Shown: positions 1-11,782 of the stretch, one piece after another
Position numbering within the stretch: position 1 is the stretch's first letter
Layout of the letters: each line of letters starts with the position of its first letter
NCBI GenBank assembly: GCA_017506865.1
Contig: JAFCMP010000536.1
Span: forward strand, 1,054,001 to 1,118,000
Reading direction: 5' to 3'
From: Tribonema minus
Taxonomy: Eukaryota; Sar; Xanthophyceae; Tribonematales; Tribonemataceae
Length of the DNA: 64,000 nucleotides
The notes under the pieces: model-generated
What the model saw: only the letters and a program-made list of their open reading frames with translations
What the model was told of the DNA's origin: nothing
Database searches by the model: none
Program-made: the position numbers and the translations under genes

Positions 1-1566
1 TACAACAAGCTCCAAGTCAGATAACTGCTACAAAGCCCTCATGTCGCTAGATGATAGTACATGCTGAAGAACAGCAAGACTACTGTGAATCAAAACCATT
101 GGAAGCTTGCAATCGAATCCTGCTGCGAGCACCAGCAACTGTAGGTCGTCCGGTGTCACAAGCGTTGTAACATCCATGGTCTCGCACGCCTAATGCCGAC
201 GTGGTTCTTCGGGCACATCTGGGGAGTTAGTGCGCGCATGCACATGAAAAAGACATTTCCACAATGAGACATTGTCCCAGCTCTGGTATGGTCTCTGTCA
301 AATTCGCTACACATTATCCAGACGAGCTATAGCACACATGTGGAGACTCCGGGCAAAGCTTCACGGAGTAGGATAGTATTCTTACTGCTGAGGATCCTTT
401 GCAAGCATATTAGCCATCCTCACACAGCCCGAGCATTGCTTCAGGAAACAATAGCCTATCGTGTACTTTGAGTGGTCCCGCTGGGGCCAGGATATTCTAA
501 CGTTCCGTGCAGCCCCAGAGCTGTTGATCGTATGTTGAAAGGGTGGCATCTCCATGCAAGACTTGTGCAACCGCTAGGCAGCTGGCTTGCTTCACACAGG
601 CACCCGGCACCGTCGCCGGACTACAACTGTTACACGACAGTCTAGTACACTATGGCATGCCAACCGGTGCTAAGATTAACAATTGATTAATCAACAAGTG
701 ACCCGCTGCAGCAAACAAAGGGCATTTGTCCTCCGCGTTGCTTCTCACCATTGCCTGCTGTCGTGATTTGAGGACCGTTGCCTTACGTCGAAACCACACT
801 CTGCGGCATGTACAATCACCCAGATTTCGCCGCGCTGTTGATAGACCCCTCACCTTGCGCGCTCTCGATGATCCCGTGCCCCAGCTTGTGGTAAAGCCAC
901 GCCACAAACTCAGAGCAAAAGCGGGCATTGCCGACCTCGCCCCAAATCAGCAGGAACAGAGCCACTGCGAGACCACAAGTTCGCACAAAGGCGGGAGCAC
1001 AACGACACATCATTCGTCACGAGTGCTGCTGTGTTCGCACAAAGACAGGAGCACAACAGCACATCATGCATTACGAGTGCTAAGTTGTACTGCACTTTGC
1101 GGCTATTACTCCAATGGAAAATGCTCATGCAGAATATATATGGCTGCGATATGCTCAATCTTGTTTATTGCAACACTCCGAAGTACTTCTATAAGTCACC
1201 ATGGTGTTGTGGGCGAGAGGCGTCCACCCTCTCTGCTGCTGTCGCATCATAAAGCTGCAGCACTTAAGTATTGTACAGCAGCCACAGGCTACAATTGTTG
1301 ACACTTTCTTGGACATCCTGAGGAAAGCCATATTCTGGCGCGCCAACGTTCACAGCCAGAGCCATAGCGGCACCTTCAGAATTTGAGCATGCCATTGTGG
1401 CAGTGAGATATTGTGAGGCTCTGCTTGTGCAAGGCACGAATTGCAATTATTAGTAATCAAACGCAGACTGCAACTAAACCGAGCTCTCGAGGTTGACATT
1501 TGCTGAGGAGTTGCTAAGCATGTTGTGCTCAGACAGTCACTGTGCTGGCATTGGTGTGAAGTCAGC
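1..1566. other. Region with no supported gene
   Basis: Both strands carry only short ORFs that overlap each other and match nothing I recognise. There is a partial local repeat near 970-1080, where the phrase around 'cgcacaaaggcgggagcac' recurs as 'cgcacaaagacaggagcac'. If the gene to the right ends at 1567, this stretch is its 3' flank, but no clear polyadenylation signal was identified. Confidence 0.4.
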
Positions 1567-4500
1567 CTATATGTTATCATGATGGTCACCTTCAAGGGCA
1601 GCAACCTGCGACTCGCTGCCGCAGCCATCGCCCAGCGCTCTCTTGAAGTCGACTTCATCGACATCCAGCATCCTGCTCCACTTGCTGCCAGATGCGCAAG
1701 CGAACAACGGCAAGGCAAAGTGCACAGCCTTTCAGTGTTGACAGCAATGTCATCAACACACGGTGGCCTCTGAAGTGGTCGGTACAATGTAGCAGACTGA
1801 GTGTCTGTGCTCACAATCAAGCCCAGGGACGAGCTTTGTGTTGCGTATGCGCTCACTCAACGAGGCCGCCCTACTTTCATGCCCCCCCCTCCCCCCCCAG
1901 TCTTCAGCAAGCGCGTGTGCCGTTTGCACATGCTGTCACGGGTGTTCCTGACAAGTAAGAGAACAAAACGCCCATCCAAGTTGAAAGTTGTTGTCACCCA
2001 CACGAGCACAATCAGCTGCTGCTCGCTGCGGCTGGTGAATTGGCCTTACAGGCCAGAGCCGTCATCATGATAGCCTGCTGCGCCACTGGCCTTGCCACAC
2101 CCCACGCAAGCGCCAATTCATGCAGATAACCCAACAACGCAGCATCACATTACAGTATCTGAAAACAGCGATGATATGTAAGCAGCATCATGATACGACG
2201 AACATGATGATCGGTCAGCGACGGTCACTCACATGTAATTGAGCAGCAGCTCATCACGCATCTTGAGCAGCTCGATCTCCCACGACTTGAGCAGGTTTGA
2301 GTTGGTTTCGGGCACAGGCCCGCGTGGTGCCGCAGCAGCCTTCGCTGACAGCCTGTTCGCGCTCCTGCTGAGGCTGTGGGTGAGACGGCTGCACAGGAGC
2401 CCCTGCGCGTGCTCGAGCTGGCACGTTGCGTTGCTGCGCTGCATGCCTAGCAGATCGGCCAACAGCTCAAACAGATTCGCTGGCTCAGCGACGGCTGACT
2501 CTGAGTCCGCGTCACTGTCGGTCGCCATAGTGGCCGTAGCATTGCCGTTGCCAGAGCGCATGGCTTGTGTAAACCAAAGACCTGACCTGCACAGCAAATT
2601 ACGCAAGACAACAGGCCCAAGGTTTAATTGTTTAAAAAAGGCCCTGAAATCAAAAAAAGGCCCAATGGCCTGGTGTGAAGCCTGTAAAAAGATATTTGCT
2701 TAATTGTGACTGTATGGACATCAACGGATATTATAGTCATGCCTACATGAACAACACTTTTTATGGCCTGCCAGTGAGAGCTGACGTGTTCCGAAATGTT
2801 TCCGCGCATTGTGGCAGGCCCATAATCTCCGCTCCAATGTCAAGGGTGGACCAGTTGTGTGTGAAAGCAAAAAAGAAAACTAGTGCCCAGCTGAGATATC
2901 CATGTTGAACTTGGACTTGAATGTTCATCTCAACGCTAAACTTTCTGAGGTAACTATGACTTCAAAGCAAAGTTTAGAAGTGCTCAGTGCTGATCACAGA
3001 ATTGTGACCAACTTCAACACATGATCCAGTGCCTTCACCTCACGACCTCAACGTCATGTTAAAATGCAGCAGTCACTGTGAACGCTGGCAGCCTGAGGGT
3101 CCCGAGTCAAGTGGCCCACTCATCAGTAATTTGATGCCGGGGCCCGATTTCTCTTGCAAGTCAACCTATGGCGTTCGATGCTGGGTCCCTGTTTTCCCAG
3201 CTCCTCAAGTCTTGTTGGTTCACTTTTCAAATATCCCTAATTTAACCTTGGGCTAGTAGACTGAGTTTTGAATTTTAATCAGGCAGTAGCATAATGATAG
3301 TGTAGTAGTATCAGTCAATGAGCTCGCCGGCGCATCCAAAATGATTGCAGCAGTTGACGCAGAGGCTCGAACGGTGTAGCCAAAATTTGGTTGCCGTAGT
3401 GGTCCATGGCAACCTGCCTCAGTGCTGCAGCAGCTGATATTTAATGTGGAGCGCGCAGTGTTCAAGTTGTAGATTTTATTTTGTCCGACAGTGCGGGCGT
3501 CGTGTTACATGCGTGCATCACCTGTCAGTGATTCACTGGCGGTCAGCAGTCAGCGTTGCAGCATCTTGCAGCGGTGACGTCATGTGCTGCGCTGCTTCCT
3601 TGCGCTCAGAACCAATCATTCTTCATGTCAATGACATTGTGAATGACATTCACAATTGTACCACTTTTTTCAAAAAGTATGCTGGTATATGATTCAATTT
3701 GGAGCTTGCTCGCTGAGCGCATCGAAAGCCGTGCCGTCGCTTGTCGTAGCGTAGTGTAACCATATTATGGCTGCAGCCTAAGGCAGGGCGGCCGCGTTCC
3801 CACAGATTCTGAAGTGCTACGACGCCAGATGAGGGGAACAAAATATATATTTGCATATGATCATGGACAAGCTGGCACAGTCTCTGTCATAGTCACTGTT
3901 GCTTTCACTATACCAAGGCAAAGGCTTGAACTTTACGCCTTCCGAATCGGCTCACTACAAGTAAAATTGAGATCCGATTCGACAATTACTACTATTTGCA
4001 GAGTGCGCGCTGATGAAGTCTGAGTCAGTCTCTATTGTGCAAACTACAACTTAATAAGACGATTGATAATGTACGCACCAGAAGTGGGCTCTACATAATT
4101 GCGCATACTATCAATAATGCATGAATCGAGTCCCACTGACAGTCATTGAAGCGCATACTATGTGCCTCAGTAATTAATTATTTAGTGTAGTGATACATAC
4201 CGTCACGACATTGTGCTTGATTAGGCCGATTGGACCAACATTTGGAGCATTAGTGTAGGACTACCATCATGACATTGTGCTGGATTACGCCGACCGGTCC
4301 GTCCGGGACCCCATTACCAGGCAATAATCCGATTTGCGCGCAGGTGTTTTTTTTGGCATTAATGCTCAATAAGGCCTGGTGGCACATTTCCCATGTCGAT
4401 CTTATTGTTGCTTGGCACAGTCAAGTAAATGAATCAGAACGCCATAGCAGGCCAGCAGTCTGAGATGGCAAGTGCCATGCTCGCAAGTGTCGTGATATCG

Positions 4501-6973
4501 ATGTACAGTCTGTTTGCGGCCGCAAAATGGCTCATTCAGACAGCCTTTCCCCCCTTTACAACCATGTTTCTCACTTCTCACAAAATCTTCACCTGAAAGT
4601 TGAATTTTCGGCCAAAACTGTTGCATACTTATTGAAGTAGAATACAGCAAACACAACTCGTGCTCATGGATGTGTAGTGAGCGATCCTAGGTGGAGCAGT
4701 ACCGTGTTGTCTATAACTGAGACATTGAACGAGTTTTCTGTTTGAGCGCAAAAACAGGGGTAGACGTCCTTTTCGCAGAGCGAAATAAAAGGGGTGGACA
4801 CATTTTGATAAGAGTACAAAGATAGACCTGTACGCACTTCGTTCTTGTTCATTGATCATTTGCTCGCTCGCAGTGCCAAACAAACTTTAAGCAAAGTCGA
4901 CAAACCATTTCGTCCCTCGCCAGTTTGGTCAGGGTCCACGCGACATAGCAGCTAATGTTAGGCATCCATAGAGCAGAGGTCAAAGCTAATAAATGCTGCC
5001 TACTAGGCTTCAAGCCAGTTACGCAGCAGCGTCTACAACAGCACCGCGTGGCCCAGCTCCGGCACCACAAGCAAGTTGCTCTTGTACGGCTTGCGTTTGA
5101 CACAGCGTGACACGGCGTGCACATCATAATCAGCATTGTGCCATATCAACTGGAAGGGGGGGTAAACATCTTATTATACATCAGTGAATACGGTATGGAC
5201 ATCTTCTTCAAGTTGGTGAAGCAATTAAAAGGGCGTCCTATGCTTTAGTTCTGGCGTTAAAACCAACAAAAGAGCAGACACTGTCAGTCTGACAGTCTGG
5301 TGTCCTTACTTAGTGACAAGACAGTTACTGTAGTTGAAATATAGCTGCATAACCCTTAAGAAGTCTTCCTCCTACATCATGATGCCTTTTTCTGCTGTCA
5401 TTAGACATCTGACACCATCATGTTGACATCCTGCCAGTGACAGGACTTGTTTCCACAGCATTCAAGTTCGCTGCTAGCCATTTATGTACCATAATCATTA
5501 TGCTCCCTTTTCATATGGGCATGCACACAGTACATGTGCGTGTGGGATCAAGGCCTTGGAAGTTGTGAGGTTTTTAGTTTCCTAGCAGTAGATTGAAACT
5601 ACAGCAGTGACTTAAATCATGCTACACATGGCAATCTCCGAGTCCAGTCGGCAGCCTGAGGACCTGAGCGCACAGATTGGTCGTTGTGTGCTCATTTAGG
5701 ATACTTCTGACGCCCTGTTCTTAATAGGCTTGGTGCTTTTGTCACAACTATTATACCTTTAAAATTCAGTGTCCGAGTGCTTTCGTTGCCAATCATCCTT
5801 AATGTTGGTCCAGTCAGCCTACTAGTAATTCTTAAGCACAGGAGGGTATTTAATTTAGTCTCTAAGTATGGAGTAATTACGTCAATCATGATATGAACAA
5901 TACCCACTTCACTCACTGACAGTCTGCAAGTATCATTATTCAACAAGTGAGTAGTAACTGTTGGTGTCTGAGGCCATTATTATTATCATTGTTCATCATC
6001 CCTCAAGCATTAGACTACTGTAACAGTTACTGTAGCTATAATAGTCACTCAGTGACAGCTGTCAGAGTGCCACAGCGGTTGTCAGTAAGTACTCCGAGTT
6101 TGTCTGTTAGTACTAGGTACCTGTAACCTCAACTGTTCTCACCTCTCTGACAGGCCGATCATTTAATTTCTCCTGCTGCAGTGCGCCACGATTGTCATGA
6201 TGACATTGTCCTATGATATCGCTCGACTCTCACTCACTTAGTCACTCAGTCTAGTACTAGTAGCCTAAGGTCTTGCCGTTAGGCCCAACTCAGCACTCAA
6301 CGACTTGACTTCGTCTGTCAGCCTCGTCACTCAGTGACTCTATTCGACGTGTCGTACAAGGCTTAGCGCCAACACGCCTGGAAGCGCAGCTAAAGGGACA
6401 AGTATCTATATAAATATGCTTTTGAAAATCAGGTTAATGGTGCCTCACAAAGTACATTCAATTTGTGATACTACCACGCTCAGCCTCACAGTGTTCTGAT
6501 GCTGCGGCGGCGACAGCCGCTGCCGCAGTAAGTACAACAATCAATTTATAAATAATGGGAGGGGGGGGATGGTAACCTGGCACCCCAGAAGGGGACGGCT
6601 ACCCTGAGGCTCAGGCTGCCAAGCGCGCACAAGCTTGTTAGCTCTGAGTCGGTCACTGTGGTAAAGCCAGCCTGAGAGGGCCACCATGGTGCACATTTGT
6701 GTACACTGTTAAGTCTTCTACAACATGCCTATGCATGTAACTAGTAGATTCGTGAAGGTTACAAGCCTTAGGCAGTACAGTAGCGTTCGACCAAGCTCAC
6801 TTGAGGTGGGCAGCTGCAGAGCCTCCGAGCTTTCCATCTGGCGAGAGCTTGAACACGTCCTCGGCAAACCGCTGTACATCGCCGATACTCTTCGACTCCT
6901 CCGAGTCGGCCGCTGCGTCGTCGATAACTGCGTCGTCAGTTACTGTAGCAGCTGCCGCAGCAGGAGCACTCAT
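1567..6973 (-). CDS. Hypothetical 214-aa protein, three-exon model
   Basis: Family not recognised. Model: exons 6801-6973, 2233-2586 and 1567-1684, read on the minus strand. Junction phases agree (2 to 2 at both introns) with GTGAGC/GCAG and GTGAGT/GCAG boundaries, giving 645 nt with one stop. The start is the ATG at 6973; an upstream in-frame stretch exists but is poorly coding-like. The protein has an Ala-rich then acidic N-terminus (DDAVIDDAAADSEESK), a second acidic patch (ATDSDADSESA), a probable amphipathic helical middle, a helix-like stretch LLKSWEIELLKMRDELLLNY, and a C-terminus beginning KWSRMLDVDEVDFKRAL. The absence of catalytic motifs and the helical look suggest a structural or complex-subunit role, which is inference only. 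Weak points: intron 1 is 4.2 kb, so exon 1 could belong to another gene or further exons may exist. Confidence 0.5.
2587..6800. other. Long putative intron or intergenic stretch
   Basis: This is largely AT-richer, non-coding-looking DNA with many short palindrome-like 'cagtgactg/tcagtcac' phrases around 5900-6350. A local duplication is visible at 4203-4300, where 'acgacattgtgcttgatta' recurs about 65 bp later as 'tgacattgtgctggatta'. The only coding-like piece is the small exon at 5033-5149, listed separately. Confidence 0.35.
5033..5149 (-). CDS. Orphan terminal exon, 38 codons, unknown gene
   Basis: A polypyrimidine tract ending CCCCCTTCCAG is followed immediately by an open frame of 38 codons ending in TAG. 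It reads LIWHNADYDV, then a basic stretch CVKRKPYKSN, then LLVVPELGHAVLL at the C-terminus. Frame, acceptor and hydrophobic/basic composition look like a genuine last exon entered in phase 0. It cannot be joined directly to the exon ending at 6801, because that junction is phase 2 and would give a stop. It may be the tail of another minus-strand gene or a relic. I do not recognise the family. Confidence 0.4.
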   Translation of the reverse strand: MIWHNADYDVHAVSRCVKRKPYKSNLLVVPELGHAVLL

Positions 6974-7635
6974 GGCCCTGACAGATTCAGAAAAAGGAAG
7001 CAGCGCAGAGCGCGGTCGGGTCAAGGACTGTACTAATCTGAGCAACTGTGACGTCGGCACGTGCGCAGCGTTGACAGTAATCAACTGTCAGGCTGAGAGA
7101 GTCCCGAGGGCACTCATCTAGAGCCAGGTCCATGCAGCACTCATGCGATATCGTCGATGACTCTGTTCGATTCACATAGTGCACACAAAAGAGGAACATA
7201 CGCGTCTGTCTCTCACGGAGCACGAGCAGGAACGACTTCAGCAGACTGAGTGCTATATTTGTATGCTGTATGCCAATGCCACGGAAAGCAAGTTTTACAA
7301 CATGTAGGCGTCTTTCAGTCAATGCATTCGTTTGGTGTTGTTGATACCTTGTCGCCTCTGATGACTTCTGCAGCACCAATTTGCTTGCTTGCTAGCTTTG
7401 CCGGTTCCTGTGTGCTTGCTTGCTTGCTTGCGCCGTCCTCCGGTTCCTAGGGTCAGTCCTTCCAAGGGGGTGGCTCGAATTTTCTTTCGATTTGAGCCAT
7501 CCAGCGCGAGTTCTAGTTCTTAAATGCCAAGTCACCCTGATGGCAACGCAACACATCGATGACATCCGACCTTGAATTGCTGTTGGAGTGAGCCAGCAAG
7601 TTGCTTCTAAGTGGCACTTCTGCGAGCTAGCGAAG
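6974..7635. other. Spacer between hypothetical gene and LINE array
   Basis: No convincing coding sequence. A short run of 'gctt/tgct' repeats (around 7381-7432, ttgcttgcttgctagc) is present. The right edge meets the 3' end of the first LINE copy at about 7636. Confidence 0.4.
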
Positions 7636-10163
7636 TTGAAGTTGTATATTATGTCCTGGACCGCATGGGCTGCGCGCACGATAAATCGGGCTTGCAATAA
7701 CTAAATCTACGGAGGAGCCGGCGGTTCGGCGCTGGCCGGCGAGGGCCGCGGCACTTGCAACAGTGCGATGCGGCGGTAAGCGCTGACGTCGCCATCAGGG
7801 GCAATGACTGCGTTCCAGTTGTCGATCACGACACGTGTGAGCGCGCGCTGTAGCGCGAGGGAGGTGCGGCGGCGCCAGAAGGCAACGCGCTGCGCGAGAT
7901 TGTAGCTGCCCTGCGAGCTCTGCTCGGCGAGTGCGTGTAGCAGCGCTTGGGTGTCGCGTGACATAGCGCCGAAGTGGTCAAAGGCTGCGGAAAATAGGGT
8001 GTGTGTAGTGGGGTCCAGGGCCCCTGAGACTACGTATGTGTCTATCTTTTCCTGCGAAGCCGATTCAAGCACGCGCTGCACATCGCGCGCGCCCCCCTGA
8101 GCCTGACGGAGGCGGGAGGGGCATGAGCTGTCACGTATGGTGACGTCTATGCAACAAGCTACTTCAAAGCCGCCGCGCAGTTTAGTGCACCGGCCTGCTG
8201 CTACCGCGTCGGCGCTCGGCTGCACTTTAGGGACTGGAAGGCAGACCTGGTTGCTGCCAAAGACGATGTCCATGAACTTGTTGAACCCGTGGCGCGCCGC
8301 GTAGCGGCGGAAGGGGGCAAGGGTGTCCCGGTCGAGACCGCGGAGGTGGGCCACCTGCTTGAGCAGCTGAAAGAGCGCGTCTGCGAGCAAGTTGTGTCGC
8401 GTGACGTTAAGCCCTTGTGTGCAGCGGCGCAGGTGGGCACCCGAGTCCACTGGTCTATGGCACTTGGGGCACCGCGCCGCAGCGGGGGCGGGGCGCTCCA
8501 CGCCCAGGTGGCGCCGCAGCGTCTCGCGGAATTCCGGCGGGGACATGGTCTCCGCTGGGTCAGTGCTCGGCAATTGCGCCAAGAAACCCATGGCCCCCTT
8601 AGAGGCGCCGCTGCGCCACGCCGCGACTGCTTCCAACGCATTTGCTGCTTCAAGCCGACGCAGCTGCGTGGCGGCGAGCGCTGCGTCTAGCACCCGTGAT
8701 AGCGCCGCTTGACGCCGCGGCAGCACGGCGGCCGGCGGGGCCTGGGCAGAGCCTGGCTCGCGCGCCACCGCTGGCGCAGCAGCGCGGCGCGCGCCGGCGC
8801 GAGTCCGCATGCCCGGCCCCGCAGCTCCGCCTGCCCGTTGCAGCAGATCGCGCAGCGCCCGCCATGCGCCGTCGTCCTGGCGCCAGTCCTGGTACCAGAC
8901 CGTGGGCAGGAGCAGTGCGAGGGCCGCTGCAGCCTCATCGCTGCCGCTGCGCAGCTGCTGCAGGCAGGTAGCTATCTGGGTGAAGGTGAAGCCATAGCGG
9001 GCATGCTCTAGGACGCGGCTGCGTGCCGCGACTGGAAATGCCGCCAGTGCCGGCCCCATGCACTCGAGGGAACGTGCAGCAAATGCGGCACATGCACGGG
9101 GCGCCGCGCCCAGCACGCCAAAGCCACCACTCCCCAGCCGCAGATGCACGCGTACCTGCTGATGTGCTGGTAGCGTCACTGGGGCCTCGCCACCCCAGTC
9201 GGCGCCGCGTACCCATGCCACTGCCGCCGCCCACAGAGAGGGCGGCGCCGCCGCCGCCGAAACCGCCGGCGGGCCGCGGCAATCGTCACCCGCCGCCGGC
9301 GCGCGCTGGTGGGCCGGCGGCGTAAGACCCGCCGATGGCTCCTGCGCCAGCGCGGCCACGGCCGCTAGCGTGATGGCGTCGAAGCGCCGTAGCTCCTCGT
9401 GCGTGAGGGATGGCGCTGTATTGCGCGAGACATGCCCTGCGCGGGCGGGGACGGCAAGACGCAGAATGGAGAAGGCAGCCTGCACATCCTCCATCTGCAC
9501 AAGCTCCGCAACCAGGCGGTCGGTGCCGGGGGCACGAAGGGTCGCCGCCACTTGCGCGCGCACGAAGCCCTCGGTGCCGACCGGCACCCCCATCAGCGTG
9601 ATGCCGTCGTCACATACTGGTACGGGGACATTGGCGGCGGCAAAGACGGCGGCGGCGCGCTCGCGGGCGCCGCCTGAGGCCGGCACCACCGCCGCGCATT
9701 TCGTGACGTTGACCTGAATGTTGAGCTCGCTCAGCGCCTGTTGTATGAAGCAGAACGCGCGGCCAACGTGGTCGAGCACCGGCGCGTCACAGCTGGGCGT
9801 CATGATGGTGAGGTCATCGAGGTAGCCCGGAAGCGCCAGTTGCGGGAACTTGGCGCGGGCAGCCACCATGGTGCCGCGCAGTGCCAGCGCGAACAGCAGC
9901 GGCCCCAATGGGTCGCCCTGCTGCACGCCCTGTTGGGAGAGGATGATGGCGGCGTCGGCGTGCCCATCTAGGCCAAATTGTAGCCAAGGGGCCCGGCCGG
10001 GGCCGTAGATGTGCTCGACGTAGCCGTACAGGCCAGGCAGATGCTCGGCCACCGCGGTGAGGACTGCCGAGCGCGACAGCGCGTTGAAGGCATTACTGCC
10101 GTCAATGGCAAGGAGCACGCCGCCGCACTCATGCGTGAGCTGCGCCATGAGCGCCACTCTCTC
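7636..10163 (-). mobile_element. LINE copy 1 (5'-truncated, RT + REL-endonuclease)
   Basis: Non-LTR retrotransposon copy lying on the minus strand, so its 3' end is at low coordinates. The 3' untranslated end (7636-7706) is shared almost exactly with copy 2 (from 10164), and in weaker form with copy 3. There is no poly-A tail: on the element strand the 3' terminus reads ACATAATATACAACTTCAA. The 5' end falls inside the reverse-transcriptase domain, about 19 residues before the first catalytic Asp, and abuts the 3' end of copy 2 with no spacer. Its single long frame is open for 816 codons, so it is probably the youngest copy of the array. Enzyme order and motifs place it with LINEs that use a restriction-like endonuclease (R2/NeSL/CRE group), not with APE-type LINEs. 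Confidence 0.85.
7707..10157 (-). CDS. LINE ORF: reverse transcriptase and restriction-like endonuclease
   Basis: Encodes an 816-residue C-terminal part of a LINE polyprotein that would copy element RNA at a nicked target. Reverse-transcriptase motifs are visible: catalytic Asp in AIDGSNAF (Asp19), the QGDP motif at about 80-83, and YLDD at 112-115. A long Ala/Arg-rich thumb and linker follows. Near residues 558-590 is a zinc-knuckle-like CPKC...H...C cluster followed by the signature RHN, then a restriction-like nuclease region with MDIVF and CCIDVTI, the positions where R2-type enzymes carry acidic residues. The N-terminal part of the RT and any upstream DNA-binding fingers are missing, so the copy cannot be autonomous. 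The ATG at 10157 is just the first Met after the truncation point. Confidence 0.85.
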   Translation of the reverse strand: MALMAQLTHECGGVLLAIDGSNAFNALSRSAVLTAVAEHLPGLYGYVEHIYGPGRAPWLQFGLDGHADAAIILSQQGVQQGDPLGPLLFALALRGTMVAARAKFPQLALPGYLDDLTIMTPSCDAPVLDHVGRAFCFIQQALSELNIQVNVTKCAAVVPASGGARERAAAVFAAANVPVPVCDDGITLMGVPVGTEGFVRAQVAATLRAPGTDRLVAELVQMEDVQAAFSILRLAVPARAGHVSRNTAPSLTHEELRRFDAITLAAVAALAQEPSAGLTPPAHQRAPAAGDDCRGPPAVSAAAAPPSLWAAAVAWVRGADWGGEAPVTLPAHQQVRVHLRLGSGGFGVLGAAPRACAAFAARSLECMGPALAAFPVAARSRVLEHARYGFTFTQIATCLQQLRSGSDEAAAALALLLPTVWYQDWRQDDGAWRALRDLLQRAGGAAGPGMRTRAGARRAAAPAVAREPGSAQAPPAAVLPRRQAALSRVLDAALAATQLRRLEAANALEAVAAWRSGASKGAMGFLAQLPSTDPAETMSPPEFRETLRRHLGVERPAPAAARCPKCHRPVDSGAHLRRCTQGLNVTRHNLLADALFQLLKQVAHLRGLDRDTLAPFRRYAARHGFNKFMDIVFGSNQVCLPVPKVQPSADAVAAGRCTKLRGGFEVACCIDVTIRDSSCPSRLRQAQGGARDVQRVLESASQEKIDTYVVSGALDPTTHTLFSAAFDHFGAMSRDTQALLHALAEQSSQGSYNLAQRVAFWRRRTSLALQRALTRVVIDNWNAVIAPDGDVSAYRRIALLQVPRPSPASAEPPAPP

Positions 10164-11782
10164 TTGAAGTTGTATATTATGTCCTGGACCGCATGGGCTG
10201 CGCGCACGATAAATCGGGCTTGCAATAACTAAATCTACGGAGGGGCCGGCGGTTCGGCGCTGGCCGGCGAGGGCCGCGGCACTTGCAACAGTGCGATGCG
10301 GCGGTAAGCGCTGACGTCGCCATCAGGGGCAATGCGTTCCAGTTGTCGATCACGACACGTGTGAGCGCGCGCTGTAGCGCGAGGGAGGTGCGGCGGCGCC
10401 AGAAGGCAACGCGCTGCGCGAGATTGTAGCTGCCCTGCGAGCTCTGCTCGGCGAGTGCGTGTAGCAGCGCTTGGGTGTCGCGTGACATAGCGCCGAAGTG
10501 GTCAAAGGCTGCGGAAAATAGGGTGTGTGTAGTGGGGTCCAGGGCCCCTGAGACTACGTATGTGTCTATCTTTTCCTGCGAAGCCGATTCAAGCACGCGC
10601 TGCACATCGCGCGCGCCCCCCTGAGCCTGACGGAGGCGGGAGGGGCATGAGCTGTCACGTATGGTGACGTCTATGCAACAAGCTACTTCAAAGCCGCCGC
10701 GCAGTTTAGTGCACCGGCCTGCTGCTACCGCGTCGGCGCTCGGCTGCACTTTAGGGACTGGAAGGCAGACCTGGTTGCTGCCAAAGACGATGTCCATGAA
10801 CTTGTTGAACCCGTGGCGCGCCGCGTAGCGGCGGAAGGGGGCAAGGGTGTCCCGGTCGAGACCGCGGAGGTGGGCCACCTGCTTGAGCAGCTGAAAGAGC
10901 GCGTCTGCGAGCAAGTTGTGTCGCGTGACGTTAAGCCCTTGTGTGCAGCGGCGCAGGTGGGCACCCGAGTCCACTGGTCTATGGCACTTGGGGCACCGCG
11001 CCGCAGCGGGGGCGGGGTGCTCCACGCCCAGGTGGCGCCGCAGCGTCTCGCGGAATTCCGGCGGGGACATGGTCTCCGCTGGGTCAGTGCTCGGCAATTG
11101 CGCCAAGAAACCCATGGCCCCCTTAGAGGCGCCGCTGCGCCACGCCGCGACTGCTTCCAACGCATTTGCTGCTTCAAGCCGACGCAGCTGCGTGGCGGCG
11201 AGCGCTGCGTCTAGCACCCGTGATAGCGCCGCTTGACGCCGCGGCAGCACGGCGGCCGGCGGGGCCTGGGCAGAGCCTGGCTCGCGCGCCACCGCTGGCG
11301 CAGCAGCGCGGCGCGCGCCGGCGCGAGTCCGCATGCCCGGCCCCGCAGCTCCGTCTGCCCGTTGCAGCAGATCGCGCAGCGCACGCCATGCGCCGTCGTC
11401 CTGGCGCCAGTCCTGGTACCAGACCGTGGGCAGGAGCAGTGCGAGGGCCGCTGCAGCCTCATCGCTGCCGCTGCGCAGCTGCTGCAGGCAGGTAGCTATC
11501 TGGGTGAAGGTGAAGCCATAGCGGGCATGCTCTAGGATGCGGCTGCGTGCCGCGACTGGAAATGCCGCCAGTGCCGGCCCCATGCACTCGAGGGAACGTG
11601 CAGCAAATGCGGCACATGCACGGGGCGCCGCGCCCAGCACGCCAAAGCCACCACTCCCCAGCCGCAGATGCACGCGTACCTGCTGATGTGCTGGTAGCGT
11701 CACTGGGGCCTCGCCACCCCAGTCGGCGCCGCGTACCCATGCCACTGCTGCCGCCCACAGAGAGGGCGGCGCCGCCGCCGCC
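10164..11782 (-). mobile_element. LINE copy 2 (shorter 5'-truncated copy)
   Basis: Nearly identical to positions 7636-9255 of copy 1, with only scattered substitutions in the stretches compared. It retains the linker, the zinc-knuckle cluster and the restriction-like endonuclease but no reverse transcriptase. A four-base deletion relative to copy 1 near the 3' end (about 10332) shifts the final C-terminal codons. Its upstream edge, at a (GCC)n run, joins the 3' end of copy 3 directly, so an open frame of about 600 codons runs across the junction by chance. Confidence 0.85.
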
